Assembly (NCBI GenBank): GCA_964369635.1 | Contig: CAYJGN010000064.1 | Coordinates: 1-8,520, forward strand | Length of the DNA stretch: 8,520 nucleotides | Direction: 5' to 3' | Origin: CAYJGN01 sp964369635 | GTDB lineage: Bacteria > Bacillota > Clostridia > Oscillospirales > Ruminococcaceae | Part shown: piece by piece, positions 1-6,803 of the stretch | How positions within the stretch are numbered: position 1 is the first letter of the stretch | Layout of the letters: each line of letters begins with the position of its first letter | The notes under the pieces: model-generated | Seen by the model: only the letters and a program-made list of their open reading frames with translations | Told to the model about the DNA's origin: nothing | Databases searched by the model: none | Made by a program: the position numbers and the translations under genes

Positions 1-1676
1 TCTATGCACCAATAGCGCACAGGCTTGGTATTCGTGTCCTCAAAGAAGAGCTTGAAGATAAAGCACTTCGCTTTTTAGATACCGTTGCATACGGTCAGAT
101 AGAAGAGGAGCTGCAAAACAGAGCGCTTCGAAATGATGATCTATTATTGCAGATAAGGGATAATATCGAGGGTCGAATTCGCCCAATTTGCCCTGAGATG
201 GAGATAGAATCAAGGGTTAAGAGTATCTACGGGATATATAGAAAATTATATATGCAAGGGCGAAGGATCGAAGAAATTTATGATGTTTATGCTATTCGCG
301 TGATAGTTAATACCGTTGAGGAATGCTATAATATCTTAGGTGTTGTCCATGAGATGTTTAGGTTAATTCCCGGCAGATTTAAAGATTATATCTCAACTCC
401 AAAGCAGAATATGTACCAGTCTCTTCATACAACCGTTATAGGGCGTGAGGGGATTCCGATTGAGGTGCAGATAAGAACATTTGAGATGCATTATACCGCC
501 GAATATGGTATCGCCTCCCACTGGAAATATAAAGCCGGCATTGAGAGCGATAAAAAACTCGAGGATAGGCTATCTTGGATAAGAACTATACTAAATCAGC
601 AAGAACAAGAGGATGCAGAAGACCTTATAATGACCATTAAGGGCGACTTAACTCCCGATGATATATTTCTGCTCACTCCAAAGGGCGGTATAGTTACCCT
701 TCCAGCAAAAGCAACCGTTATAGACTTTGCATATGCTATCCATTCAGCGGTTGGAAATAGTATGCAGGGAGCTAAAGTTGATGGACGAATTGTGCCGCTT
801 GAATATCAGCTGCATACAGGTGAAATTGTTGAAATATTAACGACGAAATCGCAAAACCATGGACCGAGCAGAGACTGGTTAAATATTGCGAAAACCACCG
901 AAGCAAGAACGAAAATCCGCTCGTGGTTTAAAAAAGAGCGACGAGAAGAGAATATAGTTCAAGGAAAGGTGGAAGTTGAGAGGGAGTTTAAGAAGGCGGG
1001 AATTGTCATGAGTGATGACGATATCGAGCCGTTTATTCTTGAGATTTCAAAGAAACACCACTGCAATACCCTTGATGACTTTTATGCGATGGTAGGTTAT
1101 CGTGGGATATCTCTCTTTAAAATTATGCCGCGTATTCGCGAGGAGTATCAGAAAAAATATAGAAAGACTGAAGTGCTCTCAGTAGATAGCTTAATTAAAA
1201 AGAGCGGAGGGGCAAACAAGAGCGGAGTTTCGGTTGAGGGACTTGATAACTGTCTTATAAAGTTTGCGAAATGCTGCTCACCACTTCCGGGTGAGGAGAT
1301 TGTTGGGTTTGTCACGAGAGGATTTGGAGTTTCTATCCACCGCAAAGATTGTCTCAATGCCGATATTGAGCGGATAAGCGAGGAGAACAGAGGGCGGTTT
1401 GTCAGAGCGGAATGGAATACTGCAAATAATGGTGATTATAGAGTTGCTCTCGATATAATTTCGCTTAATAGAGATGGGATTTTAGCAGATATAACAACTC
1501 TGCTCGCCTCTCTTCATATTCCGATTTTCTCGCTAAATGCAAATATTCTAAAAAACCGCAATAGCCTTATAACTATTTCAATAGGGGTTAATTCAAAAGA
1601 TCAGTTGAATACGATAACGGCAAAATTCAAAAAGATAAACAGTGTTCTCTCAGTTGAGCGCTCGCAGAGTTTATAG
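1..1676 (+). CDS. rel: Bifunctional (p)ppGpp synthetase/hydrolase (RelA/SpoT family), 5' end outside window
   Basis: This enzyme makes and degrades the stringent-response alarmones ppGpp and pppGpp in the cytoplasm. The reading frame is open from base 3, giving 557 residues. Against about 730 for the family, roughly 170-180 residues are missing, covering most of the N-terminal HD hydrolase domain. The visible part begins at YAPIAHRLG, near the end of that domain. The synthetase domain (about residues 67-178) has RFKD (125-128), YQSLHT (138-143) and EVQIRT (154-159). The RxKD form is that of bifunctional Rel enzymes rather than the EFDD of monofunctional RelA. A TGS domain follows at about 220-280. 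The cysteine/zinc-finger region has C424, C425, H446 and C450, and a C-terminal ACT domain starts near 481. There is no frameshift; truncation is only by the window edge. A TTG at 147 is internal to the synthetase region and not a start. The hydrolase residues cannot be checked, so bifunctionality is inferred. Confidence 0.96.
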   Translation, partial: YAPIAHRLGIRVLKEELEDKALRFLDTVAYGQIEEELQNRALRNDDLLLQIRDNIEGRIRPICPEMEIESRVKSIYGIYRKLYMQGRRIEEIYDVYAIRVIVNTVEECYNILGVVHEMFRLIPGRFKDYISTPKQNMYQSLHTTVIGREGIPIEVQIRTFEMHYTAEYGIASHWKYKAGIESDKKLEDRLSWIRTILNQQEQEDAEDLIMTIKGDLTPDDIFLLTPKGGIVTLPAKATVIDFAYAIHSAVGNSMQGAKVDGRIVPLEYQLHTGEIVEILTTKSQNHGPSRDWLNIAKTTEARTKIRSWFKKERREENIVQGKVEVEREFKKAGIVMSDDDIEPFILEISKKHHCNTLDDFYAMVGYRGISLFKIMPRIREEYQKKYRKTEVLSVDSLIKKSGGANKSGVSVEGLDNCLIKFAKCCSPLPGEEIVGFVTRGFGVSIHRKDCLNADIERISEENRGRFVRAEWNTANNGDYRVALDIISLNRDGILADITTLLASLHIPIFSLNANILKNRNSLITISIGVNSKDQLNTITAKFKKINSVLSVERSQSL

Positions 1677-1686
1677 AGGTGAGGAT

Positions 1687-2139
1687 ATGACTTGTGTAGT
1701 ACAAAGGGTTTTAAAAGCAGCGGTACACTGCGAGGGTGAAGTTCATAGTGCGATAGATAAAGGTCTTTTAATACTGCTTGGAGTTTCAATATTCGATACA
1801 GAAGAAGATGCGAGAGTTTTAGCAAATAAGGTATCGTCGCTTCGCATTTTTGAGGATAGCAATGAGAAAATTAACCTTTCGGTAAAAGATGTTGGTGGAA
1901 AGATTTTGATTGTCTCAAACTTCACTATCTGCGCAGATATTAAAAAAGGACGCCGTCCATCTTTTGAAAATGCTGCAAAACAGCAAAAAGCAGAGGAGCT
2001 ATATCTTCTTTTTGCAGAGTACTGCAAAGCAGAGGTAGAGGTTAAGTTGGGTGTTTTTGGCGGTGATATGAAAATAGAGCTTATAAATGATGGACCTGTG
2101 ACTATTGTTGCTGACAGTAATCAGCTAAAAAGGGGATAA
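1687..2139 (+). CDS. dtd: D-aminoacyl-tRNA deacylase
   Basis: Dtd is a cytoplasmic dimer that hydrolyses D-amino acids from mischarged tRNAs. The product is 150 residues, matching the family's usual 145-150. It opens with the typical VVQRV (4-8) and GLLILLGV (26-33). It carries LRIFED (52-57), GRRPSF (88-93), VFGGDMK (123-129) and the family motif NDGPVT (134-139), which holds the cross-subunit Gly-cisPro pair. The other signature, usually SQFTL, reads SNFTI (77-81), so Gln is replaced by Asn while Thr80 is kept. The ATG at 1687 is chosen because GAGGTGA (1676-1682) sits 4 nt upstream and family alignment begins there; an upstream in-frame codon at 1642 would add 15 unconserved residues overlapping rel. 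It lies 10 nt after rel, whose stop codon overlaps the ribosome binding site, so translational coupling is likely. The rel-dtd pairing is widespread in Firmicutes. Confidence 0.95.
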   Translation: MTCVVQRVLKAAVHCEGEVHSAIDKGLLILLGVSIFDTEEDARVLANKVSSLRIFEDSNEKINLSVKDVGGKILIVSNFTICADIKKGRRPSFENAAKQQKAEELYLLFAEYCKAEVEVKLGVFGGDMKIELINDGPVTIVADSNQLKRG

Positions 2140-2143
2140 GAAG

Positions 2144-2782
2144 ATGAAAATAATTAATATAAAGGTGCCACCTATCGGGACAAACTGCTATATCGTCTCT
2201 GATGATAATGGTGTTTCGGCTGTTGTTGACCCAGGGTCGCACGGCAAGGAGATATTTGAAACGGCATCAGAGCAGGGTCTTGCAATAGAGGCTATCTTGA
2301 TAACGCACGGCCATTTTGACCATATTGGCGGTGTTGCCGAGCTAAAAGAGTTATCAGGTGCTAAAATTTATTTTAATAAAGAGGATATGCCGCTTTTAGA
2401 GAAGCTTCCTGATAGCGGTGCGAAATATGGTATTCGCGGAGCAAAGAGCTTTGTCCCAGATGTTTTTTATAGCGAAAACACCCCTTTTAAGGTGGGAGAA
2501 ACAGAGTTTACGCCAAAATTTTTCCCGGGACATACTCCAGGGTGCACTATGCTATTTGCAGAGGATGTTATCTTCTCAGGAGATGTTCTCTTTAAGGGGT
2601 TTGTCGGTAGAACTGATTTGTATTTAGGGGATACTGCGGTGATGAAAGAGAGCATTAAAAAGATAAATGCAATAGAGGGGGATTATACCGTTCTCTGCGG
2701 ACATGATGATAGCAGTACTCTCTCGTATGAAAAAGCAAACAACCCATATCTTAAAAACCTCGATTTTGATGTTTATGATTAA
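2144..2782 (+). CDS. Metallo-beta-lactamase-fold hydrolase, glyoxalase II-like
   Basis: This 212-residue protein is a single-domain, soluble, two-metal hydrolase of the glyoxalase II-like branch (YqgX/GloB-like). The metal-binding signature THGHFDH gives H55, H57, D59 and H60. PGHTPG supplies H130, FSGDVLF supplies D147, and CGHDDSSTLSYEK supplies H187. The last motif is the family's usual GHGPxTTxxxE region with DDS in place of the common GPD. TNCYIV (13-18) and VVDPG (27-31) form the typical N-terminal strands. The short length means it lacks the C-terminal substrate-binding domain of true glyoxalase II, so the substrate, probably a thioester or related ester, is not predictable. The start at 2144 follows an AAGGGG sequence (2130-2135) inside the end of dtd, with a gap of only 4 nt. 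MBL-fold genes of this kind are often found between dtd and hemZ in Clostridia, from recall of the neighbourhood rather than a search. Confidence 0.9.
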   Translation: MKIINIKVPPIGTNCYIVSDDNGVSAVVDPGSHGKEIFETASEQGLAIEAILITHGHFDHIGGVAELKELSGAKIYFNKEDMPLLEKLPDSGAKYGIRGAKSFVPDVFYSENTPFKVGETEFTPKFFPGHTPGCTMLFAEDVIFSGDVLFKGFVGRTDLYLGDTAVMKESIKKINAIEGDYTVLCGHDDSSTLSYEKANNPYLKNLDFDVYD

Positions 2783-2792
2783 AGGCGAAGCT

Positions 2793-4238
2793 ATGAAATT
2801 TGCTATAGACAATGATGATTTTTTATATGAGAGCAAAAATATTGCCTCGATGTTTTTTAGTGGGATAACTACTAAAGCAGAAGAGAGCGAAAACTTTATC
2901 GAGATTAAAACAATAGATTTTCTTGAAATTAACATAAAATACGGCGATGAAATAATATATAAAAGAGCAGAAAAACCAAAGTTTGATAATAAAAGCGATG
3001 AGGAGATGTGGATAGCGCGGCTTCTCTTTTCGCTCCTCTGTGAAAAACTAAATATGCGACCACCCTATGGGTTGTTAACTGGCATTCGACCTGTGAAAAA
3101 GGTTTTGGAACTTCAAAACAAAGGGGTTTCAAATGAGGAGATTGATAGCTTTTTAAAAGAGAGGTATTTGGCAAAAAAAGATAAAAGGGAGCTTCTCTTT
3201 AAAACAGCAGATGGACAGCGGGAAATACTGAGCAAAGTGGAGGAAAATGATTTTTCGCTATATCTATCGGTGCCATTTTGCCCATCGCGATGCAACTATT
3301 GCTCATTTGTCTCAACAGCTACCGATAAAGAGAGCGGTCTTATTGAGAGGTATCATCAGCTGCTCCTTTTAGATATAAAGAGAACTGCAGAAGTAGCTTC
3401 AAAGCTCAATCTCAATTTAAAGTCAATCTATATCGGTGGTGGAACTCCAACAACATTTAGTGGTCAGATGCTCTCTGATCTTTTGAAAACTGTAAACGAG
3501 AATTTTGATTTAAGAAATCTCGTTGAGTATAGCTGTGAGGCGGGCAGACCGGACACCATTGATGATGAGCGCCTTTGCGCGCTAAAAGAAGGGGGAGTTA
3601 CGAGAATTTCGATAAATACCCAGTCGACAAATGATGAAACACTTCAAAATATAGGACGAAACCATAGCGCAGAGCAGTTTTTTAAAAGCTTTAATTTAGC
3701 GCGAAAATATGGGTTTGATATAATAAATACCGACCTTATAGCAGGACTTCAAGGGGAGAGTACCGAGGGATTTTTAAAGTCTATTGATGATGTTTTATCG
3801 CTTGCCCCTGAGAATATAACAGTACATACCCTAACTGTTAAACGAGCTTCAAATATAAATATTGAAGGCGTTCAAAAATTTGACCCAAAGCGCAGTGATG
3901 TTGTTTCGATGGTTGATAGAAGTCGTGAGATGTTATATAATAACGGATATACCCCATTCTACCTTTACCGACAGAAAAATACCGTTTCAAACGGTGAAAA
4001 CGTCGGGTACTGCAAAGAGGGTGCGCAATCGCATTATAATATCGTTATAATGGAGGAGTGCCAATCAATTTTGGCGTGCGGCGCGAATGGCGTTACAAAG
4101 CTGTATAACGAAAAAGCTATGCGAAAAATTGAACGTGTTTATGCAAACAAATACCCAACAGATTATATAAAGAACTTTGATGAGATGTTAATGCGAAAGA
4201 ATAGAGTTATTGAGTTTTTTGAAGAGAATAGAAAGTGA
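2793..4238 (+). CDS. hemZ: HemZ-type radical SAM oxygen-independent coproporphyrinogen III oxidase-like protein
   Basis: This 481-residue cytoplasmic radical SAM protein is related to oxygen-independent coproporphyrinogen III dehydrogenases. B. subtilis HemZ is about 500 residues. The 4Fe-4S cluster motif CxxxCxxC is FCPSRCNYC, with C163, C167 and C170, followed by GGGTPT (215-220) for SAM binding. The HemZ subgroup is indicated by the 150-residue N-terminal extension containing LLTGIRPVK (94-102) and by YLYRQKN (390-396) with NVGY (403-406). The ATG at 2793 is chosen over in-frame ATGs at 2703 and 2775 because AAAGG (2781-2785) lies 7 nt upstream and the others overlap the MBL gene. The gap from the MBL gene is 10 nt. 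Heme synthesis is the annotated role, but many Clostridia carrying such genes lack a full heme pathway and HemW-like relatives are heme chaperones, so the exact reaction is uncertain. Confidence 0.91.
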   Translation: MKFAIDNDDFLYESKNIASMFFSGITTKAEESENFIEIKTIDFLEINIKYGDEIIYKRAEKPKFDNKSDEEMWIARLLFSLLCEKLNMRPPYGLLTGIRPVKKVLELQNKGVSNEEIDSFLKERYLAKKDKRELLFKTADGQREILSKVEENDFSLYLSVPFCPSRCNYCSFVSTATDKESGLIERYHQLLLLDIKRTAEVASKLNLNLKSIYIGGGTPTTFSGQMLSDLLKTVNENFDLRNLVEYSCEAGRPDTIDDERLCALKEGGVTRISINTQSTNDETLQNIGRNHSAEQFFKSFNLARKYGFDIINTDLIAGLQGESTEGFLKSIDDVLSLAPENITVHTLTVKRASNINIEGVQKFDPKRSDVVSMVDRSREMLYNNGYTPFYLYRQKNTVSNGENVGYCKEGAQSHYNIVIMEECQSILACGANGVTKLYNEKAMRKIERVYANKYPTDYIKNFDEMLMRKNRVIEFFEENRK

Positions 4239-4246
4239 GGTTGACT

Positions 4247-4603
4247 ATGCAATTTGATGATTTGAAGGGAATGGCAAAAGACTGCTTTAATAAAGCGGTT
4301 AAAAAGGGCAGTGAAATGTCTGAGAGGGCTAATATCCTTATGGATAAAAGCAAGGTTAAAAGAGAGATTGATGAGCTTTTAAGAGGGATTGGAAACGATT
4401 ATTATAACAGCCAAAAGTATGAAGCGGATTTATCCGGTGAAATTAACCTAAAGGTATTGCGAATAGACGAGCTGAAGAAAAGATTGCAACAGCTCGATGA
4501 AGATGAAGAGCAGATAAAAGGGCATAGATGCTATAATTGCGGAAGTAAGATAAAGAGGGATGATTTAATCTGTCCCGTATGCAAAGCAGGCGTTAATAAA
4601 TAG
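4247..4603 (+). CDS. Small helical protein with C-terminal zinc ribbon, function unknown
   Basis: This is a 118-residue protein I do not recognise as a named gene. Residues 1 to about 92 are strongly charged and look helical throughout. The segment from about 34 to 90 (KVKREIDELL, then LKVLRIDELKKRLQQLDEDEE) suggests a coiled coil. The C-terminus is a compact zinc ribbon with CYNC (C95, C98) and CPVC (C109, C112) separated by ten residues, ending only six residues later. There is no signal peptide or membrane segment, so it is probably cytoplasmic. The ATG at 4247 is preferred over a GTG at 4235 because GAGGT (4237-4241) lies 5 nt before the ATG; the binding site overlaps the hemZ stop codon, which points to coupled translation. 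Lying between hemZ and glutamine synthetase, it could be a regulatory or scaffolding partner of one of them, but that is only positional inference. Confidence 0.85.
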   Translation: MQFDDLKGMAKDCFNKAVKKGSEMSERANILMDKSKVKREIDELLRGIGNDYYNSQKYEADLSGEINLKVLRIDELKKRLQQLDEDEEQIKGHRCYNCGSKIKRDDLICPVCKAGVNK

Positions 4604-4612
4604 GGGGTATAA

Positions 4613-6733
4613 ATGGGAAAGAAAAGCTTAACTGAGGAGCTTTATGCATCGAATTTGTTTGGACAAAAAGAGATGAAAGAGCGTCTCTCAAAAGAGACAT
4701 ACAAAGCGATTAAAAAGGTAATTGATGATGGTGAGGTAATTGATAGCAGTATTTCAGATGAGGTGGCTGCAGCGATGCTTGACTGGGCAGTTGAGCGCGG
4801 TGCTACCCATTATACCCACTGGTTTCAGCCGTTAAACGGCTTTACCGCTGAAAAACACGAATCCTTCATAAGCCCGAATAAAAAGGGCGGCATCAAAATG
4901 GAGTTTAAAGGTAAGATGCTAATAAAGGGCGAGTCGGATGCATCTTCTTTTCCTTCAGGCGGTCTTCGTGCAACATTTGAAGCGCGTGGATATACCATGT
5001 GGGATTGTACTTCGCCTGCATTTCTAAAAGAGGATAAAGCAGGAGTCACCCTTTGCATTCCAACTGCATTTATTTCATATAGCACCGAAGCTCTCGATGA
5101 AAAAACCCCACTTCTTCGCTCGCAAAAAGCAATATCAACACAGGCGGTTCGCGTTATCCGCCTTTTTGGTGAGTATGACTGCAAAAAGGTGAATACAACT
5201 GTTGGAGCAGAACAAGAGTATTTTCTTGTAGATAAAAACCTATATCGCAGAAGAAAAGATCTTGTTCTCTGTGGAAGAACTCTATTTGGAGCAAGGCCTC
5301 CAAAAGGTCAGGAGCTTTATGACCATTACTATGGAGCTATTGATGAGAAGATAAGCGAATTTATGACAGAGCTCGATGAAGAATGCTGGAAACTTGGGAT
5401 TTTATCGAAAACTAAGCATAATGAAGTTGCGCCAACTCAATATGAGCTTGCACCTATTTTCACCTCGGTGAATATTGCAGCTGATCAAAATCAGCTTATT
5501 ATGGAGCTGCTAAAGAAGATTGCAGATAGGCATGGACTTGCTTGTCTATTGCATGAGAAACCATTTGAATATATAAACGGAAGTGGAAAGCATAATAACT
5601 GGTCTATTTCAACAGATGATAATCAAAACCTCTTAGAGCCTGGGGATACGCCGTATGAAAATATGCGTTTTCTCCTCTTTTTGGCAGCAATAATCAAAGC
5701 GATAGATGAAAACTCGCTTCTCCTTCGCTTCTCTGCCGCTTCGCAGAGCAACGATAACCGCCTTGGTGGATATGAAGCACCACCGGCTATAATTTCGGTG
5801 TATCTTGGTGATGATATCGAGGAGGTTTTGAAATCGGTCGCAACCTCTGCGGTTCAGCCAAAAGATGAGGGCAGACGAGAGATAGAGTTTGGTGTTCCTA
5901 CCCTGCCGAATGTCTATGCAGATAGAAGCGATAGAAACAGAACCTCCCCCTTTGCTTTTACAGGAAACAAATTCGAGTTTCGTATGCCTGGTTCATCGCA
6001 GAGCATTTCATTTGTCAATACCGTTTTAAATACTATTGTTGCTTCGGTGCTTGATGATTTCGCAACAAGACTTGAAAACTGCACTGATTTTGACGCAGAG
6101 GTTTTATCTATTATCCGGGAAGTTTATGAGCAGAATGGTAAAATAATATTTAACGGAAATGGGTATAGTGATGAATGGATTATTGAAGCCAAAAAACGCG
6201 GCCTTTTAGACATTAGAGATACCGTATCTGCAGCTGAGAGCTTGCTTTGTGATGCAACTCGTGCTATTTTCAAAAAATATAGCGTATACTCTAATGAGGA
6301 GTTGCAGGCAAGGTATGATATCAATATTGATATCTATCTTAAAAAGGCGGTAATTGAGAGCCGTGTTATGATTGAGATGGCGCAGAATGAAATTCTCCCA
6401 GCAATAGTTTCCTGCCAGAAAAATCTCTACACGCTAATTAAAAACAATAGCGAAATCGGTATTGATAGCGATATAGAAAAAGGTCAGTATAGCGAAATGA
6501 ATAAATGCTATAAAGATATCTTTGGTGCAGTTGCTGCTGTGAAAAATATCTTAGAGAATATCGAGAGCTTGCAAAATGATATCGACAAAGCAACTGTTGC
6601 AAGAGATAGCCTAATCCCTGCAGAGAAGAAACTGCGCAGTATCTACGATGCTATCGAGGGTATGATACCAAATCAATTATTGCCATTCCCAACATATAAC
6701 CAACTCCTCTACAATACGCTTATAAATCAGTAG
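4613..6733 (+). CDS. glnN: Glutamine synthetase type III
   Basis: This enzyme condenses glutamate and ammonia with ATP to give glutamine, the entry point of nitrogen assimilation, and forms a cytoplasmic dodecamer. The length of 706 residues fits type III (about 700) and is far above types I and II (about 350-470). Conserved blocks in order are THYTHWFQPLNG (65-76) with EKHESF (80-85), FEARGYTMWD (122-131), the metal-binding GAEQEYF (198-204), KHNEVAPTQYELAP (268-281), the ATP/glutamate region NGSGKHNNWS (322-331), NRLGGYEAPPA (382-392) and NKFEFRMPGSSQS (452-464). A long helical C-terminal part (about 490-706) is typical of the type. The start at 4613 follows AGGGGG (4602-4607) with a 5-nt spacer, 9 nt after the zinc-ribbon gene. 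No GlnR/TnrA-like operator was seen, since there is almost no intergenic space. The symbol follows common usage for GSIII. Confidence 0.97.
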   Translation: MGKKSLTEELYASNLFGQKEMKERLSKETYKAIKKVIDDGEVIDSSISDEVAAAMLDWAVERGATHYTHWFQPLNGFTAEKHESFISPNKKGGIKMEFKGKMLIKGESDASSFPSGGLRATFEARGYTMWDCTSPAFLKEDKAGVTLCIPTAFISYSTEALDEKTPLLRSQKAISTQAVRVIRLFGEYDCKKVNTTVGAEQEYFLVDKNLYRRRKDLVLCGRTLFGARPPKGQELYDHYYGAIDEKISEFMTELDEECWKLGILSKTKHNEVAPTQYELAPIFTSVNIAADQNQLIMELLKKIADRHGLACLLHEKPFEYINGSGKHNNWSISTDDNQNLLEPGDTPYENMRFLLFLAAIIKAIDENSLLLRFSAASQSNDNRLGGYEAPPAIISVYLGDDIEEVLKSVATSAVQPKDEGRREIEFGVPTLPNVYADRSDRNRTSPFAFTGNKFEFRMPGSSQSISFVNTVLNTIVASVLDDFATRLENCTDFDAEVLSIIREVYEQNGKIIFNGNGYSDEWIIEAKKRGLLDIRDTVSAAESLLCDATRAIFKKYSVYSNEELQARYDINIDIYLKKAVIESRVMIEMAQNEILPAIVSCQKNLYTLIKNNSEIGIDSDIEKGQYSEMNKCYKDIFGAVAAVKNILENIESLQNDIDKATVARDSLIPAEKKLRSIYDAIEGMIPNQLLPFPTYNQLLYNTLINQ
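6317..6334. repeat. Perfect 18-bp palindrome inside the glutamine synthetase gene
   Basis: GATATCAATATTGATATC equals its own reverse complement over 18 bases and does not extend further (T on both sides). It encodes DINIDI at about residues 569-574 of glutamine synthetase. The symmetric peptide and the favoured GAT, ATC, AAT and ATT codons are enough to produce it, so a regulatory role is not supported. Confidence 0.5.
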
Positions 6734-6742
6734 ACGGTAGCA

Positions 6743-6803
6743 CCTCTGCTGTTTTGGAAAGTAGAGGGTTCAATTGTCAAAGAGCAAACAGCAGAGTTTT
6801 GTT
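6743..6803 (+). promoter_or_regulatory. Candidate translational switch/attenuator: two exclusive hairpins around the flippase start
   Basis: Two RNA hairpins compete for the same strand. Stem A is a perfect 11-bp pairing of CTCTGCTGTTT (6744-6754) with AAACAGCAGAG (6786-6796), enclosing a 31-nt loop that contains the ribosome binding site (6763-6768) and TTG start (6774-6776). It is followed by TTTTGTT (6797-6803), giving a terminator-like outline. Stem B pairs CCTCTGCT (6743-6750) with AGTAGAGG (6760-6767), 8 bp including one G-U, with a 9-nt loop, and buries the binding site. The two cannot form together because both use 6744-6750. A ribosome ending at the glutamine synthetase stop (6731-6733) would cover the shared strand, so coupling to upstream translation is another possible input. 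No known riboswitch aptamer is recognised. Confidence 0.4.
6763..6768 (+). promoter_or_regulatory. Ribosome binding site fixing the TTG start of the flippase
   Basis: AGAGGG lies 5 nt before the TTG at 6774 and is the only good Shine-Dalgarno match near the 5' end of this reading frame. It supports TTG over the ATG ten codons downstream. The same bases are paired in one of the two predicted leader hairpins. Confidence 0.7.

Noticed and set aside
324..332. TGCTATAAT resembling an extended -10 promoter in rel
   Set aside because: It lies deep inside the synthetase domain, far from any start codon, and simply encodes Cys-Tyr-Asn.
147..1676. A complete gene starting at the TTG at 147
   Set aside because: The frame is open to the left edge and the upstream residues (YAPIAHRLG and following) match RelA/SpoT proteins, so this is a truncated gene, not a short alarmone synthetase.
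2624..2935. Minus-strand open frame of 103 codons across the MBL-hemZ junction
   Set aside because: It overlaps two well-supported genes on the other strand and shows no recognisable domain; treated as a chance frame.
3981..3995. Inverted repeat ACCGTTTCAAACGGT in hemZ
   Set aside because: Only 6 bp with a 3-nt loop, inside the conserved HemZ coding region, with no U-tract; best taken as chance.
4683..4698. Hairpin GTCTCT-CAAA-AGAGAC early in glutamine synthetase
   Set aside because: Short 6-bp stem about 70 nt after the start codon, too far in to block initiation, with no U-tract; no support for a role.
4828..4840. Inverted repeat GCCGTTAAACGGC in glutamine synthetase
   Set aside because: Only about 4 bp can pair with a realistic loop, and it encodes the conserved PLNG region; no evidence of function.
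4825..5184. Minus-strand open frame of 119 codons inside glutamine synthetase
   Set aside because: It lies wholly inside a confidently identified gene, has no recognisable motif or binding site, and is a shadow of the coding strand.
6680..6715. TTGCCA and TACAAT as a promoter for the flippase
   Set aside because: The spacer is 24 nt, well outside the 16-18 nt range, and no better-placed -35 box pairs with either nearby -10-like sequence.
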